From: Vibrio sinaloensis
GTDB lineage: Bacteria; Pseudomonadota; Gammaproteobacteria; Enterobacterales; Vibrionaceae
NCBI RefSeq assembly: GCF_000808535.1
Contig: NZ_JWLV01000002.1
Coordinates: 1 to 58,193, forward strand
DNA: 58,193 bases
Direction of reading: 5' to 3'
Shown here: piece by piece, positions 18,095 through 26,773 of the stretch
How positions within the stretch are numbered: position 1 is the stretch's first letter
Layout: each line of letters starts with the position of its first letter
Position numbers and translations under genes: made by a program
The notes under the pieces: model-generated
What the model saw: the letters and a program-made list of their open reading frames with translations, nothing else
What the model was told of the DNA's origin: nothing
The model's database searches: none

Positions 18095-18696
18095 TTGGAG
18101 CGGTAGGGATGACCGCTCTTATCCGCTTTGAACACCCGCATATAATGGGCGAGGAAGTGGATGAGACTATCAGCTTGGCTCTTCTCGCCTAACTCTCTTA
18201 TCACCTCCGCCGCGACTTCTAAAGTGCATAGATTGCCTTGCGATTGATTTCGTCTTAGTTGATAGACAGAAGCGTGAGAAGGCGTGATGTGAACTAAGGG
18301 GATATCCGCAAGCCACGCGCTTTTTCTCAGCATCTTCTTTGCTTCCTGCCACGTTCCATCAAGAATAATAAACAGCGGTACTTTCCCTTCTTGCGTGGCT
18401 TGATCTTGCGCGCTACTGACTGGATGGCTTAGGTCATTGGGAAACAGCAGTACGGGTAAATAGCGTTCATCTTTCAGTAACGCCAGCAAGTTCGGGCATG
18501 GTGAGATGCGTTGCCAAACATGTTGGCTACTGCTGGGCAAAGATTTGAGCAACCACTGGCCGGTATTGGTATCACGCGTGAGTTCATTTTCATGCATCAA
18601 TAGCGCGATATGGGCATCGACCGACACTTGAGGCAATTGAGCGCAGACGCAGTTATGCAGCAGTCCGCACTCGGGGCAAGGGGTTGAGGCTACCAT
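18091..18696 (-). CDS. DTW-domain protein, probable tRNA-uridine aminocarboxypropyltransferase
   Basis: A 201-residue DTW (DUF152-type TDD) protein. Seen: an N-terminal CPECGLLHNCVC cysteine cluster probably binding zinc, the ALLMHENELTRDTNT segment, and the signature DGTWQEAKKML. Characterised relatives (E. coli TapT/YfiP) put an acp3 group on U47 of tRNA from SAM. The order behind the lipoprotein gene (1-bp gap, strong AAGGAGGA site inside the lipoprotein's end) suggests joint transcription. Whether it is TapT itself or a paralogue cannot be settled here. Confidence 0.85.
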   Translation of the reverse strand: MVASTPCPECGLLHNCVCAQLPQVSVDAHIALLMHENELTRDTNTGQWLLKSLPSSSQHVWQRISPCPNLLALLKDERYLPVLLFPNDLSHPVSSAQDQATQEGKVPLFIILDGTWQEAKKMLRKSAWLADIPLVHITPSHASVYQLRRNQSQGNLCTLEVAAEVIRELGEKSQADSLIHFLAHYMRVFKADKSGHPYRSN

Positions 18697-18697
18697 G

Positions 18698-20230
18698 TTA
18701 TAGCGTCACTCCTCCTTGGAATGGGGTTAATCCATCAGAAAATAGCTGAACTTGGCTAATTTCGTCATAGTTTGCAGTAGGAGCCGTGCTTGGGTTGAGT
18801 GGGTAGCTGATGCCATCGTATTGCATCACATGCTGGTTAGGCACCGCGCCGCCGCCGCTCACAAACAGCACTAAGTCTTGCCATTGGTGATGCGTTTTCT
18901 TACCTAAGTTAATCGGTGTTTGCACTAGCGTAATACGGCTATTGAAGCGCCATTTTTGTTGATGGCTCTCAAACACTAGCAGGGTACAACCGCCAGATCC
19001 GCACCAATCGAGTTGCGCTAATAGCTCTTGGTTGCCATCTCCATTGAGATCGTAGGTGAGCCAACGGTAGCGAGTCCCTGTAGGGTCAGTTTTATGCTGT
19101 TTGAAATATTCGCGCAGCGCCTTGTCTACGGCAGGATTGTACTGGTCGCTGGAGGGAACTTTATCTGCAGAAAGCGAACGCTGGTTGGTAATCGTCTCAC
19201 TGCTGGAGGTGGCTTTGGTTTTAAATAAGGTTAAGCCGCCATTGGCAATGTCATAGACCACGTCACCGACCTTTTCTTGTTGGGTTGATAGCTGGTAGCC
19301 ATCACGCAGATACAAACGCTCCGACAGCAAAGGCTGTCCCTGTAAGTGGGTGCCTACAACTTGTACTTGCTGGGGAGAAAGCTGCTGCCAGTAACCTTTT
19401 TCGACGGTATCGGCATCACCGCTTGGGTAACTATAGACGGTGGCGGCAGTGTGGTCGGGGTTCAGAGTTAAGGTGACGCTGAATGGGTTACTTTTTACCG
19501 CTTGTGCTTGGTAGGTGGCGACCCAGTCCTGCGTAGCATCTTGGTTGGCGAGGGTTGCGCAGCCATGATAGGTTTTGTTGTCGAGCGTGAAGGTCGATGT
19601 CCAACCGTAAAGACTGTCACTCATGCCATCGACACAACTCTGTTGCTGCAACTCCAAGTTGCCACGTTTAAAGGTATAGCGGCGGTTTTCCATCTCGATG
19701 CGACTGGAAGTGATGGCCAACGATTGATCGGGCTTGCCGATCTGGCTGAACGTCAATTCGCCTTGGTTAAACTTAACTGACCATGATGGCTCAGTGCCAA
19801 ACGCGTGCGTGGACTTCCATGGTCGATCGCAGCGGTTTGGGTTTTCCGCACTCAGCAGGTTGACTTGGTCCACGACAAAGCGCGCGGGGTAATCGGAGGC
19901 GAAGCCATCTTTGCCTGCTGGGGCAAGGTGGCCGATCACTTCTCCATAAAGGGGCTCGTAGGGAGCACGGACCAGAGTGAGTCCTTGATTAAATCGGTCA
20001 CGAGGAAGGTCGAGCCAATATTGCTGCTGACTGCCACAGGGCGTGATTGAGCTGACTTCATGCCCCAGTACCACCTGGCCGCGCATCACGAAGGTTTGCG
20101 GCTTGATTGACGTTGGGGTGCTCAGCGTTGCCGTCGGCTGCGGTGGCGTCTCTGGCGTCGTTGCACTCATCGAGCAGGCTTGGAGTGTCAGTAAAGTCGC
20201 CAGTGCGACTGGGTTTTGCAACGCCTTCAT
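18698..20230 (-). CDS. COG3650-type lipoprotein
   Basis: A 510-residue predicted lipoprotein. The signal peptide ends in LTLQACS (Cys at about residue 19), followed by a Thr/Pro-rich linker (24-45). The body has a COG3650-like domain (GTEPSWSVKF segment near 150, a conserved motif of heat-shock HslJ/META-related envelope lipoproteins) and a C-terminal part with a VCBS/EF-hand-like Asp-rich stretch DLNGDGNQELLAQLDW (about 395-410). Several Cys are spaced so they could form disulfides in the periplasm. Function unknown. It is divergent from the EVE gene with a 38-bp gap. Confidence 0.75.
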   Translation of the reverse strand: MKALQNPVALATLLTLQACSMSATTPETPPQPTATLSTPTSIKPQTFVMRGQVVLGHEVSSITPCGSQQQYWLDLPRDRFNQGLTLVRAPYEPLYGEVIGHLAPAGKDGFASDYPARFVVDQVNLLSAENPNRCDRPWKSTHAFGTEPSWSVKFNQGELTFSQIGKPDQSLAITSSRIEMENRRYTFKRGNLELQQQSCVDGMSDSLYGWTSTFTLDNKTYHGCATLANQDATQDWVATYQAQAVKSNPFSVTLTLNPDHTAATVYSYPSGDADTVEKGYWQQLSPQQVQVVGTHLQGQPLLSERLYLRDGYQLSTQQEKVGDVVYDIANGGLTLFKTKATSSSETITNQRSLSADKVPSSDQYNPAVDKALREYFKQHKTDPTGTRYRWLTYDLNGDGNQELLAQLDWCGSGGCTLLVFESHQQKWRFNSRITLVQTPINLGKKTHHQWQDLVLFVSGGGAVPNQHVMQYDGISYPLNPSTAPTANYDEISQVQLFSDGLTPFQGGVTL

Positions 20231-20268
20231 GCTATATCTTCCTCATACGAAATTCATCGGAAGCTATT

Positions 20269-20748
20269 ATGGCATATTGGTTATTTAAAACTGAACCGGA
20301 CACCTTCTCTATTGACACTCTTCGCACACAAGAGACCTCTTGTTGGGAAGGGGTACGCAACTATCAAGCAAGAAATATGATGCGTGATGATGTCAAAGAG
20401 GGAGACTTAGTGCTGATTTATCACTCCTCGTGTAAAAAGGTGGGAGTTGCGGGTATCGCGAAAGTGATTCGAGAAGCGTACCCAGATCATTTTGCCTTTG
20501 ACGCTGATAGTGATTATTACGATCCGAAGTCTACGCCAGAAAACCCTCGTTGGGTGATGGTTGATATTGAGTTTGTCCGTAAAACCGAACGCGTCATTCC
20601 GTTGAGTGTGTTGAAAGCGATGCCAGAGCTCGAGAATATGCCTTTAGTTAAGCGAGGTAATCGCTTATCGATCATGCCGGTAACAGAGCAAGAGTGGCAG
20701 GCCATTTTGGGAAAAGAGAAATTGCCAAGCCAGAGGGATGCAGGGTAA
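20269..20748 (+). CDS. EVE domain-containing protein
   Basis: A 159-residue single EVE domain (PUA-like fold) of the thymocyte nuclear protein 1 type. Landmarks are YWLFKTEPDTFSID at the N-terminus, WEGVRNYQARNMMRD, and GDLVLIYHSS. EVE domains bind modified bases (for example 5-methylcytosine or other modified nucleotides) and often serve RNA modification or restriction. I chose ATG 20269, where the YWLFK motif begins, although the frame is open upstream into the divergent lipoprotein gene. Confidence 0.9.
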   Translation: MAYWLFKTEPDTFSIDTLRTQETSCWEGVRNYQARNMMRDDVKEGDLVLIYHSSCKKVGVAGIAKVIREAYPDHFAFDADSDYYDPKSTPENPRWVMVDIEFVRKTERVIPLSVLKAMPELENMPLVKRGNRLSIMPVTEQEWQAILGKEKLPSQRDAG

Positions 20749-20765
20749 GTAAAGCGCCGAACGTG

Positions 20766-20790
20766 AAAAAGGCTGCCAGTGGCAACCTTT
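20766..20790 (-). terminator. terminator of yigL
   Basis: Hairpin AAAGGTTGCC / GGCAGCCTTT (one G-T type mismatch) with an ACT loop, and a T-run on the minus strand just after yigL. Confidence 0.7.
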
Positions 20791-20800
20791 GACTTTGTTA

Positions 20801-21628
20801 TTAGATAAGATGCGCTTTCAGGTAGTGAGCGACGGCGTCATCGGCGTTGCTACCGATAACTTCATTGTTTGGTAGCGCATCCATCACTTTGTGGTGAGAA
20901 GTCCCCATCACAAGCCCTTTTCCTGCCATTGAGAGCATTTCGACATCATTCATGCCATCACCAAAAGCAATGCAGTTATCGAGGGTAAGCCCGCGAGACT
21001 CTGCGACCGCCTTTAAAGCTTCGCCTTTAGAGACATCCGCAGCCATGACTTCTAGACACCAAGGGGTAGAGAAAGCGATGTTGAGTTGATCACCGAAGGT
21101 TTCGCGCAGTTTATTTTCAAAGACAACTAAATGGTCGTGATCCTGCTCTGGATGGGTAAAGAAGATCTTAGCGATGCCATCGGTTGGGGCACGTTCCGCG
21201 TTAAAGCGTTTGTAGGAAAAACCAGATTCGCTGTGGAATTTTGCCAACATTTCATCGTCACGATCCAACAACCAATCTTCATTTTGGTACATGTGGATAA
21301 AGATGTCTTGATCCTGTCTGATCACATCGATCACGTCTTGTACTAAGCCTTCTGGTACGTTTTTGCTGTACATCAGCTGATCATTTTGGTCGTGGACGCG
21401 AGCACCGTTGGAGGTGATCATATAAGCCGGAATCCCCGCAATTTCGCGAATCCCAGCAACGTCGACGTGATGACGACCAGTAGCAAAGATGAACGTCAAG
21501 CCCTTCTGATGAAGCTCCTTCAGCGTTTGTTTCGAGAAGTCACTCAGCTGGTGGTTTGGAGCTAGAAGAGTCCCATCTAAATCTGATGCGACGATGTGAA
21601 AAGGCGTTTCTTTGCGTGTGTCGGTCAT
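20801..21628 (-). CDS. yigL: Cof-type HAD-IIB phosphatase YigL
   Basis: A 275-residue HAD phosphatase with motif I SDLDGTLLAP, motif II FATGRH, motif III Lys in DVSKGEAL and motif IV AFGDGMNDVEML, and the IIB alpha/beta cap. E. coli YigL dephosphorylates pyridoxal phosphate and sugar phosphates and helps relieve sugar-phosphate stress. It lies next to pldB and rhtB as in enterobacteria. The ATG has a GAGGGTGAT site just upstream. Confidence 0.92.
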   Translation of the reverse strand: MTDTRKETPFHIVASDLDGTLLAPNHQLSDFSKQTLKELHQKGLTFIFATGRHHVDVAGIREIAGIPAYMITSNGARVHDQNDQLMYSKNVPEGLVQDVIDVIRQDQDIFIHMYQNEDWLLDRDDEMLAKFHSESGFSYKRFNAERAPTDGIAKIFFTHPEQDHDHLVVFENKLRETFGDQLNIAFSTPWCLEVMAADVSKGEALKAVAESRGLTLDNCIAFGDGMNDVEMLSMAGKGLVMGTSHHKVMDALPNNEVIGSNADDAVAHYLKAHLI

Positions 21629-21731
21629 ATCACCCTCATTAACAACTATTGGCGACCCGAAATGGGTTAAGCAACCAGTTTACTTGAAGCGAAAGGGGAA
21701 AAAGAGGGTAAAGATCACTTCTTGGCTTTTC

Positions 21732-22733
21732 CTATTTTTGCCGCTGATGCTGCTCGAAGAACATCATCACGGTGTCTAATGCATCATTGCGATACTCATC
21801 TTGTTCAAACAGCACCTCATGTCGAGATCCATATAAAATCTTCATCGCGCATTGAGTGTTGGTCTTGGCGAGCTTCTTCATAAAGCGGATTTGATCTTGA
21901 TTGCAGACGATTTGGTCTTCACTCGCTTGCAGCAAGAGCAGGGGTACTTTGATGTGACGGGTCATCAAGAGACATTGTTTAGAAGCCATTAAGCCTTGCC
22001 ATACCCAGCGAGTACTGGCGCCACCAATTTGAATCTCTGGCTTTTGATCATAAAGGGCACGAAACCAGTGGTAACGCACATGGCTTTGGCTAAGTAGGTT
22101 ACCTTCAAAAGGTTTCGGGAAGTAAGCCACTTGACCTGGAGCAAAGGTCGGCTTGGGGTAAATAGCGGTGAGTATTTGACCCAATAGGGTGGCGATTGGT
22201 TTGATATGACTAGGGAGATTTACACCAAACATTGGCGCACTCAACGCCACGGCGTCAAAAGGGTGCTGAGGGTAGCTTTGCACGTAGCGGGTGACGATGT
22301 TGCCTCCCATGGAGTGACCCAGCAGATAGCATGACTGATAACCGGTTAAGTCAAAGTGAGTGACCATGCGATTGAGGTCTTTTACGTAGTCGTCGAACTC
22401 ATGCACGTAACCCATTTGCTTATCGTCAATCAGTCGGTCAGAGTAGCCCTGACCACGATGATCATACGAATAGATGTCGTACCCTTGCTGGAACAGGTCG
22501 TAAAACAGCTCTTGATACTTCCAAGTACACTCGATTCGACCATTAACGACAACAATTGCTTTGCGATGCTCAGGCTTGGTCAACTTCACCCAGAAAAGTT
22601 GGGTTTTATCAAAAGATCTCACCATGCCTTCTTCTCTAGAGTGCCATAGCTCAGCAATTCGACCATTGATTGCTTGCTCAAAATTCGACTCTTGAGTATA
22701 AGAAGCAGTAATGCTAGAGCTCGAGTTATTCAT
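21732..22733 (-). CDS. pldB: alpha/beta hydrolase, lysophospholipase L2 (PldB) type
   Basis: A 333-residue serine hydrolase of the lysophospholipase/monoacylglycerol lipase family. The nucleophile is in GHSMGGN, the oxyanion region in VVNGRIE, the acid in LLQASEDQIV and the His in GSRHEVLFE. PldB degrades lysophospholipids at the inner membrane. The frame is also open from a GTG at 22769, but neither start has a strong ribosome binding site; the ATG at 22733 fits family length better. It is divergent from rhtB. Confidence 0.9.
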   Translation of the reverse strand: MNNSSSSITASYTQESNFEQAINGRIAELWHSREEGMVRSFDKTQLFWVKLTKPEHRKAIVVVNGRIECTWKYQELFYDLFQQGYDIYSYDHRGQGYSDRLIDDKQMGYVHEFDDYVKDLNRMVTHFDLTGYQSCYLLGHSMGGNIVTRYVQSYPQHPFDAVALSAPMFGVNLPSHIKPIATLLGQILTAIYPKPTFAPGQVAYFPKPFEGNLLSQSHVRYHWFRALYDQKPEIQIGGASTRWVWQGLMASKQCLLMTRHIKVPLLLLQASEDQIVCNQDQIRFMKKLAKTNTQCAMKILYGSRHEVLFEQDEYRNDALDTVMMFFEQHQRQK

Positions 22734-22816
22734 GGATTTTGTTAGCCTGAAGGGGTTTTGGTAGAACACAGCTAGATTATGTGTGGCTAGGTGCGTTTAG
22801 TCGAGAGGAAAACACA

Positions 22817-23434
22817 ATGGATATACATGTTTGGTTAGCTTATGTGGTCACAGCGATCGTTTTTAGCTTGGCGCCGGGTTCTGGAACCGTTAACTCTATC
22901 AGTAACGGCTTGAGTTACGGTACGCGTAAGTCCGTAGCGGCTATCGCAGGCTTACAGATTGGCTTGGCTATCCATATTATGCTCGTTGGCGCCGGAATCG
23001 GTGCCTTGGTGGCGCAGTCGGCTTTTGCGTTCTCGGTGATCAAGTGGGTAGGCGTGGTTTATCTTGTTTGGCTCGGCATTCAAAAGTGGCGAGATTCAAC
23101 GGGGCTCAATACGTCATCGGTTGCGCAAGAATTATCGGCTTTTACCTTGATGAAAAAGGCGGTATTCATTAACCTTACCAACCCTAAATCCATCGTCTTT
23201 CTGGTTGCCCTTTTTCCGCAGTTTATCGATCCGGCTCAAGATCAGGTCTCGCAACTATTGGTATTGGGTATTACTACGGTATTGATTGACTCTATCGTTA
23301 TGCTAGGTTACACCACATTAGCTTCTCAGATGGGGCGCTTTATTCGCTCGGATCGTATGATGGCGAGAATCAATAAGCTCTTTGGCTCCATGTTTGTGGG
23401 CTGTGGAGCGCTTTTGGCGACTGCTAAAGCATAG
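22817..23434 (+). CDS. rhtB: homoserine/threonine efflux protein, LysE/RhtB family
   Basis: A 205-residue inner-membrane exporter with about six hydrophobic helices. SLAPGSGTVNSISNG near the N-terminus, SIAGLQ-like AIAGLQIGLAIH, and the NLTNPKSIVF motif are nearly as in E. coli RhtB, which exports homoserine and homoserine lactone. The ATG 22817 follows a GAGAGGAAA site; the frame open from 22781 is not needed. Its pairing with pldB and yigL repeats the E. coli arrangement. Confidence 0.92.
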   Translation: MDIHVWLAYVVTAIVFSLAPGSGTVNSISNGLSYGTRKSVAAIAGLQIGLAIHIMLVGAGIGALVAQSAFAFSVIKWVGVVYLVWLGIQKWRDSTGLNTSSVAQELSAFTLMKKAVFINLTNPKSIVFLVALFPQFIDPAQDQVSQLLVLGITTVLIDSIVMLGYTTLASQMGRFIRSDRMMARINKLFGSMFVGCGALLATAKA

Positions 23435-23452
23435 ACGACAGCAAGGACTTGA

Positions 23453-24691
23453 ATGCAACGTATAACGCGCGATACCTATGTGGCTCGTCAGCCGATTTTT
23501 AACGCGAAGCGACAAACTTTAGGGTATGAGTTGCTGTTTCGTGACGGCGAAAAGAATGCTTACCCCAGCCACATCGAATCGAATCGTGCGACCTACAGGT
23601 TGATTGTCGAAAATTTTTTATCGCTGGGCACCAACCCAGCGATTGACACTTCTCGTTGCTTTATTAACTTCCCTCAAGAGAGCTTGATACGTGGCTTACC
23701 TATGGTATTGCCTAAGGACAAGGTCGTTATCGAAGTGCTGGAAACTTGCACGCCCAATGATGAGCTCTACCTTGCGGTCAAAAAGCTCAGCCAAGCCGGT
23801 TACTTAATTGCACTTGATGATTTTGTTTACAGCGCTGAGTGGGAGCGCTTTTTGCCCTTTGTGCAAATCGTTAAACTCGACATCATGGCGATGGGGCTCG
23901 AGTCCGCCTGTGACTTTGTAAAAGAGCGCATCGGCAAAGGGGTAAAACGCCGTTTTCTTGCCGAGCGTGTTGAGACCGAGGCGGAGTTTCTGACCACGCG
24001 TTCAGCAGGTTTTAGTTTTTTTCAGGGCTACTTTTTTGGTAAACCTGAAATCACTCGTAAAGGCTATTTAAGCCCAGAACAGCTGATTGCTATGGAGCTG
24101 TTTAAAGAGGTCTGCCAACCGGAAGTGGACTTCGTCAAGATAGAGAAAATTGTCGCTAAAGATGTGTCGCTGTCTTATCAACTGCTCCGTTTTGTTAATA
24201 CCATGTCTGATCGTTTGGAAGTGTCCATCTCTTCCTTTCGCCAAGCGCTGATTTACCTTGGCCAAGATAAACTCAAAATTTTTGTCTCTTTAGCGGTGGC
24301 CTCGTTTGTTTCGACAAGGAAACCCAAAGAACTCTATAACCTGTCACTGCAGCGCGCTCAGTTTTGTCAGTTGATGGCGAACGACAACCCATTCAATGAA
24401 TATCGTGATCAGGCGTTTCTTATTGGTCTGTTCTCGATGCTTGATGCGCTCATCGATGTCTCGTTGGATGAGCTGGTGGAACAACTCCCTTTGTGTTCAT
24501 CTATCAAGCTTGCACTCCTTGAGCGACAAGGGCCTTATGGTTTACTGCTCAAGGTTGAGGAGTGCTATGAACGCGCCGATTGGTATGGCATTAAAGAAGC
24601 GTGTCACCAGCTTAACGTCTCGGTTGACGATATTATGCCGAAAATTTCTGCCGCACAGCGCTGGAGTCAAGACATCAATCGCGTGGTGTAA
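23453..24691 (+). CDS. EAL-HDOD signalling protein
   Basis: A 412-residue YuxH-type protein: an N-terminal EAL domain (about 8-200) and a C-terminal HDOD domain (about 205-400). The EAL signature is changed to ELL (GYELLFRDG), with other motifs partly kept (INFPQE, IEVLET, LDDF, VKLDI, AERVET, QGYFFGKPE). Members of this class often bind or sense c-di-GMP without hydrolysing it and affect motility. Whether this one retains catalysis cannot be decided from sequence. It begins 18 bp after rhtB with an AAGGA site, so it may share its transcript. Confidence 0.88.
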   Translation: MQRITRDTYVARQPIFNAKRQTLGYELLFRDGEKNAYPSHIESNRATYRLIVENFLSLGTNPAIDTSRCFINFPQESLIRGLPMVLPKDKVVIEVLETCTPNDELYLAVKKLSQAGYLIALDDFVYSAEWERFLPFVQIVKLDIMAMGLESACDFVKERIGKGVKRRFLAERVETEAEFLTTRSAGFSFFQGYFFGKPEITRKGYLSPEQLIAMELFKEVCQPEVDFVKIEKIVAKDVSLSYQLLRFVNTMSDRLEVSISSFRQALIYLGQDKLKIFVSLAVASFVSTRKPKELYNLSLQRAQFCQLMANDNPFNEYRDQAFLIGLFSMLDALIDVSLDELVEQLPLCSSIKLALLERQGPYGLLLKVEECYERADWYGIKEACHQLNVSVDDIMPKISAAQRWSQDINRVV

Positions 24692-24785
24692 TCAGAACCG
24701 CTTCGCCTTTCCCATTTCAGTCAGTATGAAGTTTTTATGACACCGCCTCGCGTGTGTTGATCTCTACGCGCAAATAAATAAAGAT

Positions 24786-24809
24786 ATACGCATATCCATA
24801 TATGAGTAT
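24786..24809 (+). promoter_or_regulatory. inverted repeat, probable ArsR operator
   Basis: ATACGCATAT-CCAT-ATATGAGTAT: ten-base arms with one mismatch around a 4-base centre. It sits at the start of arsR, where ArsR/SmtB repressors usually bind, and overlaps the first possible ATG (24802), which argues that translation starts further on at 24808 or 24817. Confidence 0.6.
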
Positions 24810-25158
24810 GTTTTATATGTTACCGCATCAGTTTTTCAAACTATTGTCCGATGAAACACGTGTTCGCAGCTTAATGTTGATTGTACGCGAAGAGTGCTTA
24901 TGTGTCGGAGAACTCACCGAAGCGCTGCAAGAAAGCCAACCTAAAATTTCTCGCCACCTTGCCCAGCTGCGTTCAAACGGCATTTTAGTCGATGTGAGAC
25001 AAGGACAGTGGGTGTTCTATCGCTTGGCCTCGGATCTGCCGGGGTGGATGAATAAACTGATTGATGATCTTGTTGCTTCAAACTGCCTAAAGGCGGAGTA
25101 CCAACAGGATCTAGAACGATTACACGCGATTCAGGCTCGTCCTGTTTGCTGCCAATAA
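24808..25158 (+). CDS. arsR: ArsR-family metalloid-responsive repressor
   Basis: A winged-helix repressor of about 113-118 residues. The core reads [16 protein letters not shown], with cysteines in EECLCVGEL at the position of the metal site of arsenite-sensing ArsR, then the recognition helix [13 protein letters not shown] and wing [18 protein letters not shown]-terminal CC pair is a further candidate ligand. It should release its operator upon binding As(III). The start is uncertain (24802, 24808 or 24817): the operator palindrome covers the first. It heads a four-gene arsenic operon. Confidence 0.9.
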   Translation: MFYMLPHQFFKLLSDETRVRSLMLIVREECLCVGELTEALQESQPKISRHLAQLRSNGILVDVRQGQWVFYRLASDLPGWMNKLIDDLVASNCLKAEYQQDLERLHAIQARPVCCQ

Positions 25159-25181
25159 TAGACAATGGAAGAGATAGCATT

Positions 25182-26183
25182 ATGACGATTAAAGTAGGCA
25201 TTAACGGTTTCGGTCGTATTGGACGTTTGGCATTGCGCGCCGCGTTTGACTGGCCAGAGCTAGAATTTGTTCAAATCAACGACGTTGCAGGAGACACCGC
25301 AACATTAGCACACCTGCTAGAGTTCGATTCTGTACAGGGGCGTTGGCACCACACTGTGACCGCAGAAGGCGATGAGATGATCATCGATGGAAAGCGCATT
25401 CAAACGTCGCAGCAGCGCGATATAGATGCGATCGATTGGTCTGGCTGTGACGTAGTGATTGAAGCGACAGGGGTTCATCGCGAAGGTGTTTTCCTCAATA
25501 AGTATTTAGAGCAAGGTGTGAAGCGTGTAGTTGTTTCTGCGCCGGTTAAAGAAGAAGGTGTGGCTAACATCGTGGTGGGTGTTAATGATGAAATCTTTGA
25601 CCCAGCCGTACACAAAATTGTCACCGCGGCATCTTGTACTACCAACTGTATCGCACCAGTTGTGAAAGTAATCAATGAGAAGCTTGGTATTGAAAACGCC
25701 TCTTTTACTACCATTCACGATCTGACTAACACCCAAACCATTCTAGATGCGCCGCACAAAGACCTGCGTCGTGCTCGTGCTTGTGGTATGAGCCTGATTC
25801 CAACAACGACGGGATCTGCAAAAGCGATTGTCGAGATTTTCCCTGAGCTCGAAAACCGCATTAACGGTCATGCAGTCCGTGTACCGTTAGCGAATGCTTC
25901 CCTGACTGACATCATCTTTGAAGTCAAACGAGATACGACGGCTGAAGAAGTCAACGCGCTGCTTAAGCAGGCGTCAGAAAATGAACTGGCTGGCATTCTT
26001 GGCTATGAAGAGCGTCCACTTGTCTCGATTGACTACAAAGGCGATCAGCGCTCAACCATCGTGGATGCGTTATCAACGATGCTCGTTGGCAAACGCATGG
26101 TGAAGATCTACGCATGGTATGACAACGAAATGGGTTACGCGACACGTACGGCTGAGTTGGTCCGTAACGTGGGCATGGCGTAA
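25182..26183 (+). CDS. ArsJ-associated glyceraldehyde-3-phosphate dehydrogenase
   Basis: A 333-residue GAPDH with Rossmann motif INGFGRIGR, catalytic Cys152 in ASCTTNC and the DNEMGY segment near the C-terminus. In arsJ operons this isoform uses arsenate instead of phosphate to form 1-arseno-3-phosphoglycerate, which ArsJ exports and which then hydrolyses outside the cell, giving arsenate resistance. Location between arsR and arsJ shows it is this accessory GAPDH and not the glycolytic one. The ATG 25182 has a GGAAGAG site, 23 bp after arsR. Confidence 0.95.
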   Translation: MTIKVGINGFGRIGRLALRAAFDWPELEFVQINDVAGDTATLAHLLEFDSVQGRWHHTVTAEGDEMIIDGKRIQTSQQRDIDAIDWSGCDVVIEATGVHREGVFLNKYLEQGVKRVVVSAPVKEEGVANIVVGVNDEIFDPAVHKIVTAASCTTNCIAPVVKVINEKLGIENASFTTIHDLTNTQTILDAPHKDLRRARACGMSLIPTTTGSAKAIVEIFPELENRINGHAVRVPLANASLTDIIFEVKRDTTAEEVNALLKQASENELAGILGYEERPLVSIDYKGDQRSTIVDALSTMLVGKRMVKIYAWYDNEMGYATRTAELVRNVGMA

Positions 26184-26193
26184 GGGGGATAAC

Positions 26194-26700
26194 ATGACAG
26201 ATTCTGTTCAGATTCACCCGACATGGCAACTGGATGTTGATGCTGGTGCGTTAGTACTGACTCCTTGTCCTGGTACGAAAGGTGTTGAGCTCGAGGCGTC
26301 GCTGCAGCAGCTTAAAGAGCAAGGCGTTGCCGCGATTGTGACTGCGCTAGATGACGCCGAACTTGCTAGCAAAGAGGTCTCTGAGCTTGGGGCTTTGACC
26401 AAGCAGTTGGGAATGCAGTGGTTTCAAATAGAAATCGAAGATGATTGTGCCCCTGAAGAAGGATTCGCTGCCAAGTGGCAAGCTGCAAGCCCTGAACTTC
26501 ATAAGATCGTCGATAACGGCGGTAAGGTTGCGATGCACTGTATGGGTGGCTCGGGTCGTACTGGGTTGTTTGCCGCTCATCTATTGCTAGAAAAGGGTTG
26601 GCCGCTAGAAAGCATCATCACTCAAGTTCAAGCCCTTCGCCCAGGCGCGTTCACTAAGCCTGTTCAGGTTGAATACATTACCGCGGTTTCTACGTTGTAA
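26194..26700 (+). CDS. CDKN3-like dual-specificity/tyrosine phosphatase in the arsJ operon
   Basis: A 168-residue protein of the cysteine-based phosphatase superfamily. The active-site loop is HCMGGSGRTG, with Cys116 and Arg122 (CX5R); the general acid is probably the Asp in IEIEDDCAPEEGF. It begins 10 bp after the GAPDH gene with an AAGGGGGAT site and is clearly co-transcribed. Relatives are annotated as cyclin-dependent kinase inhibitor 3-like phosphatases and occur in other arsJ operons, but the substrate is not known. Arsenate-related chemistry or regulation of the GAPDH is possible but unproven. Confidence 0.85.
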   Translation: MTDSVQIHPTWQLDVDAGALVLTPCPGTKGVELEASLQQLKEQGVAAIVTALDDAELASKEVSELGALTKQLGMQWFQIEIEDDCAPEEGFAAKWQAASPELHKIVDNGGKVAMHCMGGSGRTGLFAAHLLLEKGWPLESIITQVQALRPGAFTKPVQVEYITAVSTL

Positions 26701-26710
26701 GGCATTGGAT

Positions 26711-26745
26711 CAGAGCTTTTGGAACATGGGTGTCCGAAAGCTCTG
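26711..26745 (+). other. stem-loop between the phosphatase and arsJ
   Basis: Thirteen-base arms CAGAGCTTTTGGA / TCCGAAAGCTCTG with one G-U-type pair and a 9-base loop, not followed by a T-tract. It lies in the 73-bp gap before arsJ. It may stabilise or mark processing of the operon mRNA; it does not look like a terminator. Confidence 0.6.
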
Positions 26746-26773
26746 TGAACAGCACATTTGAGGATTTCACCTT

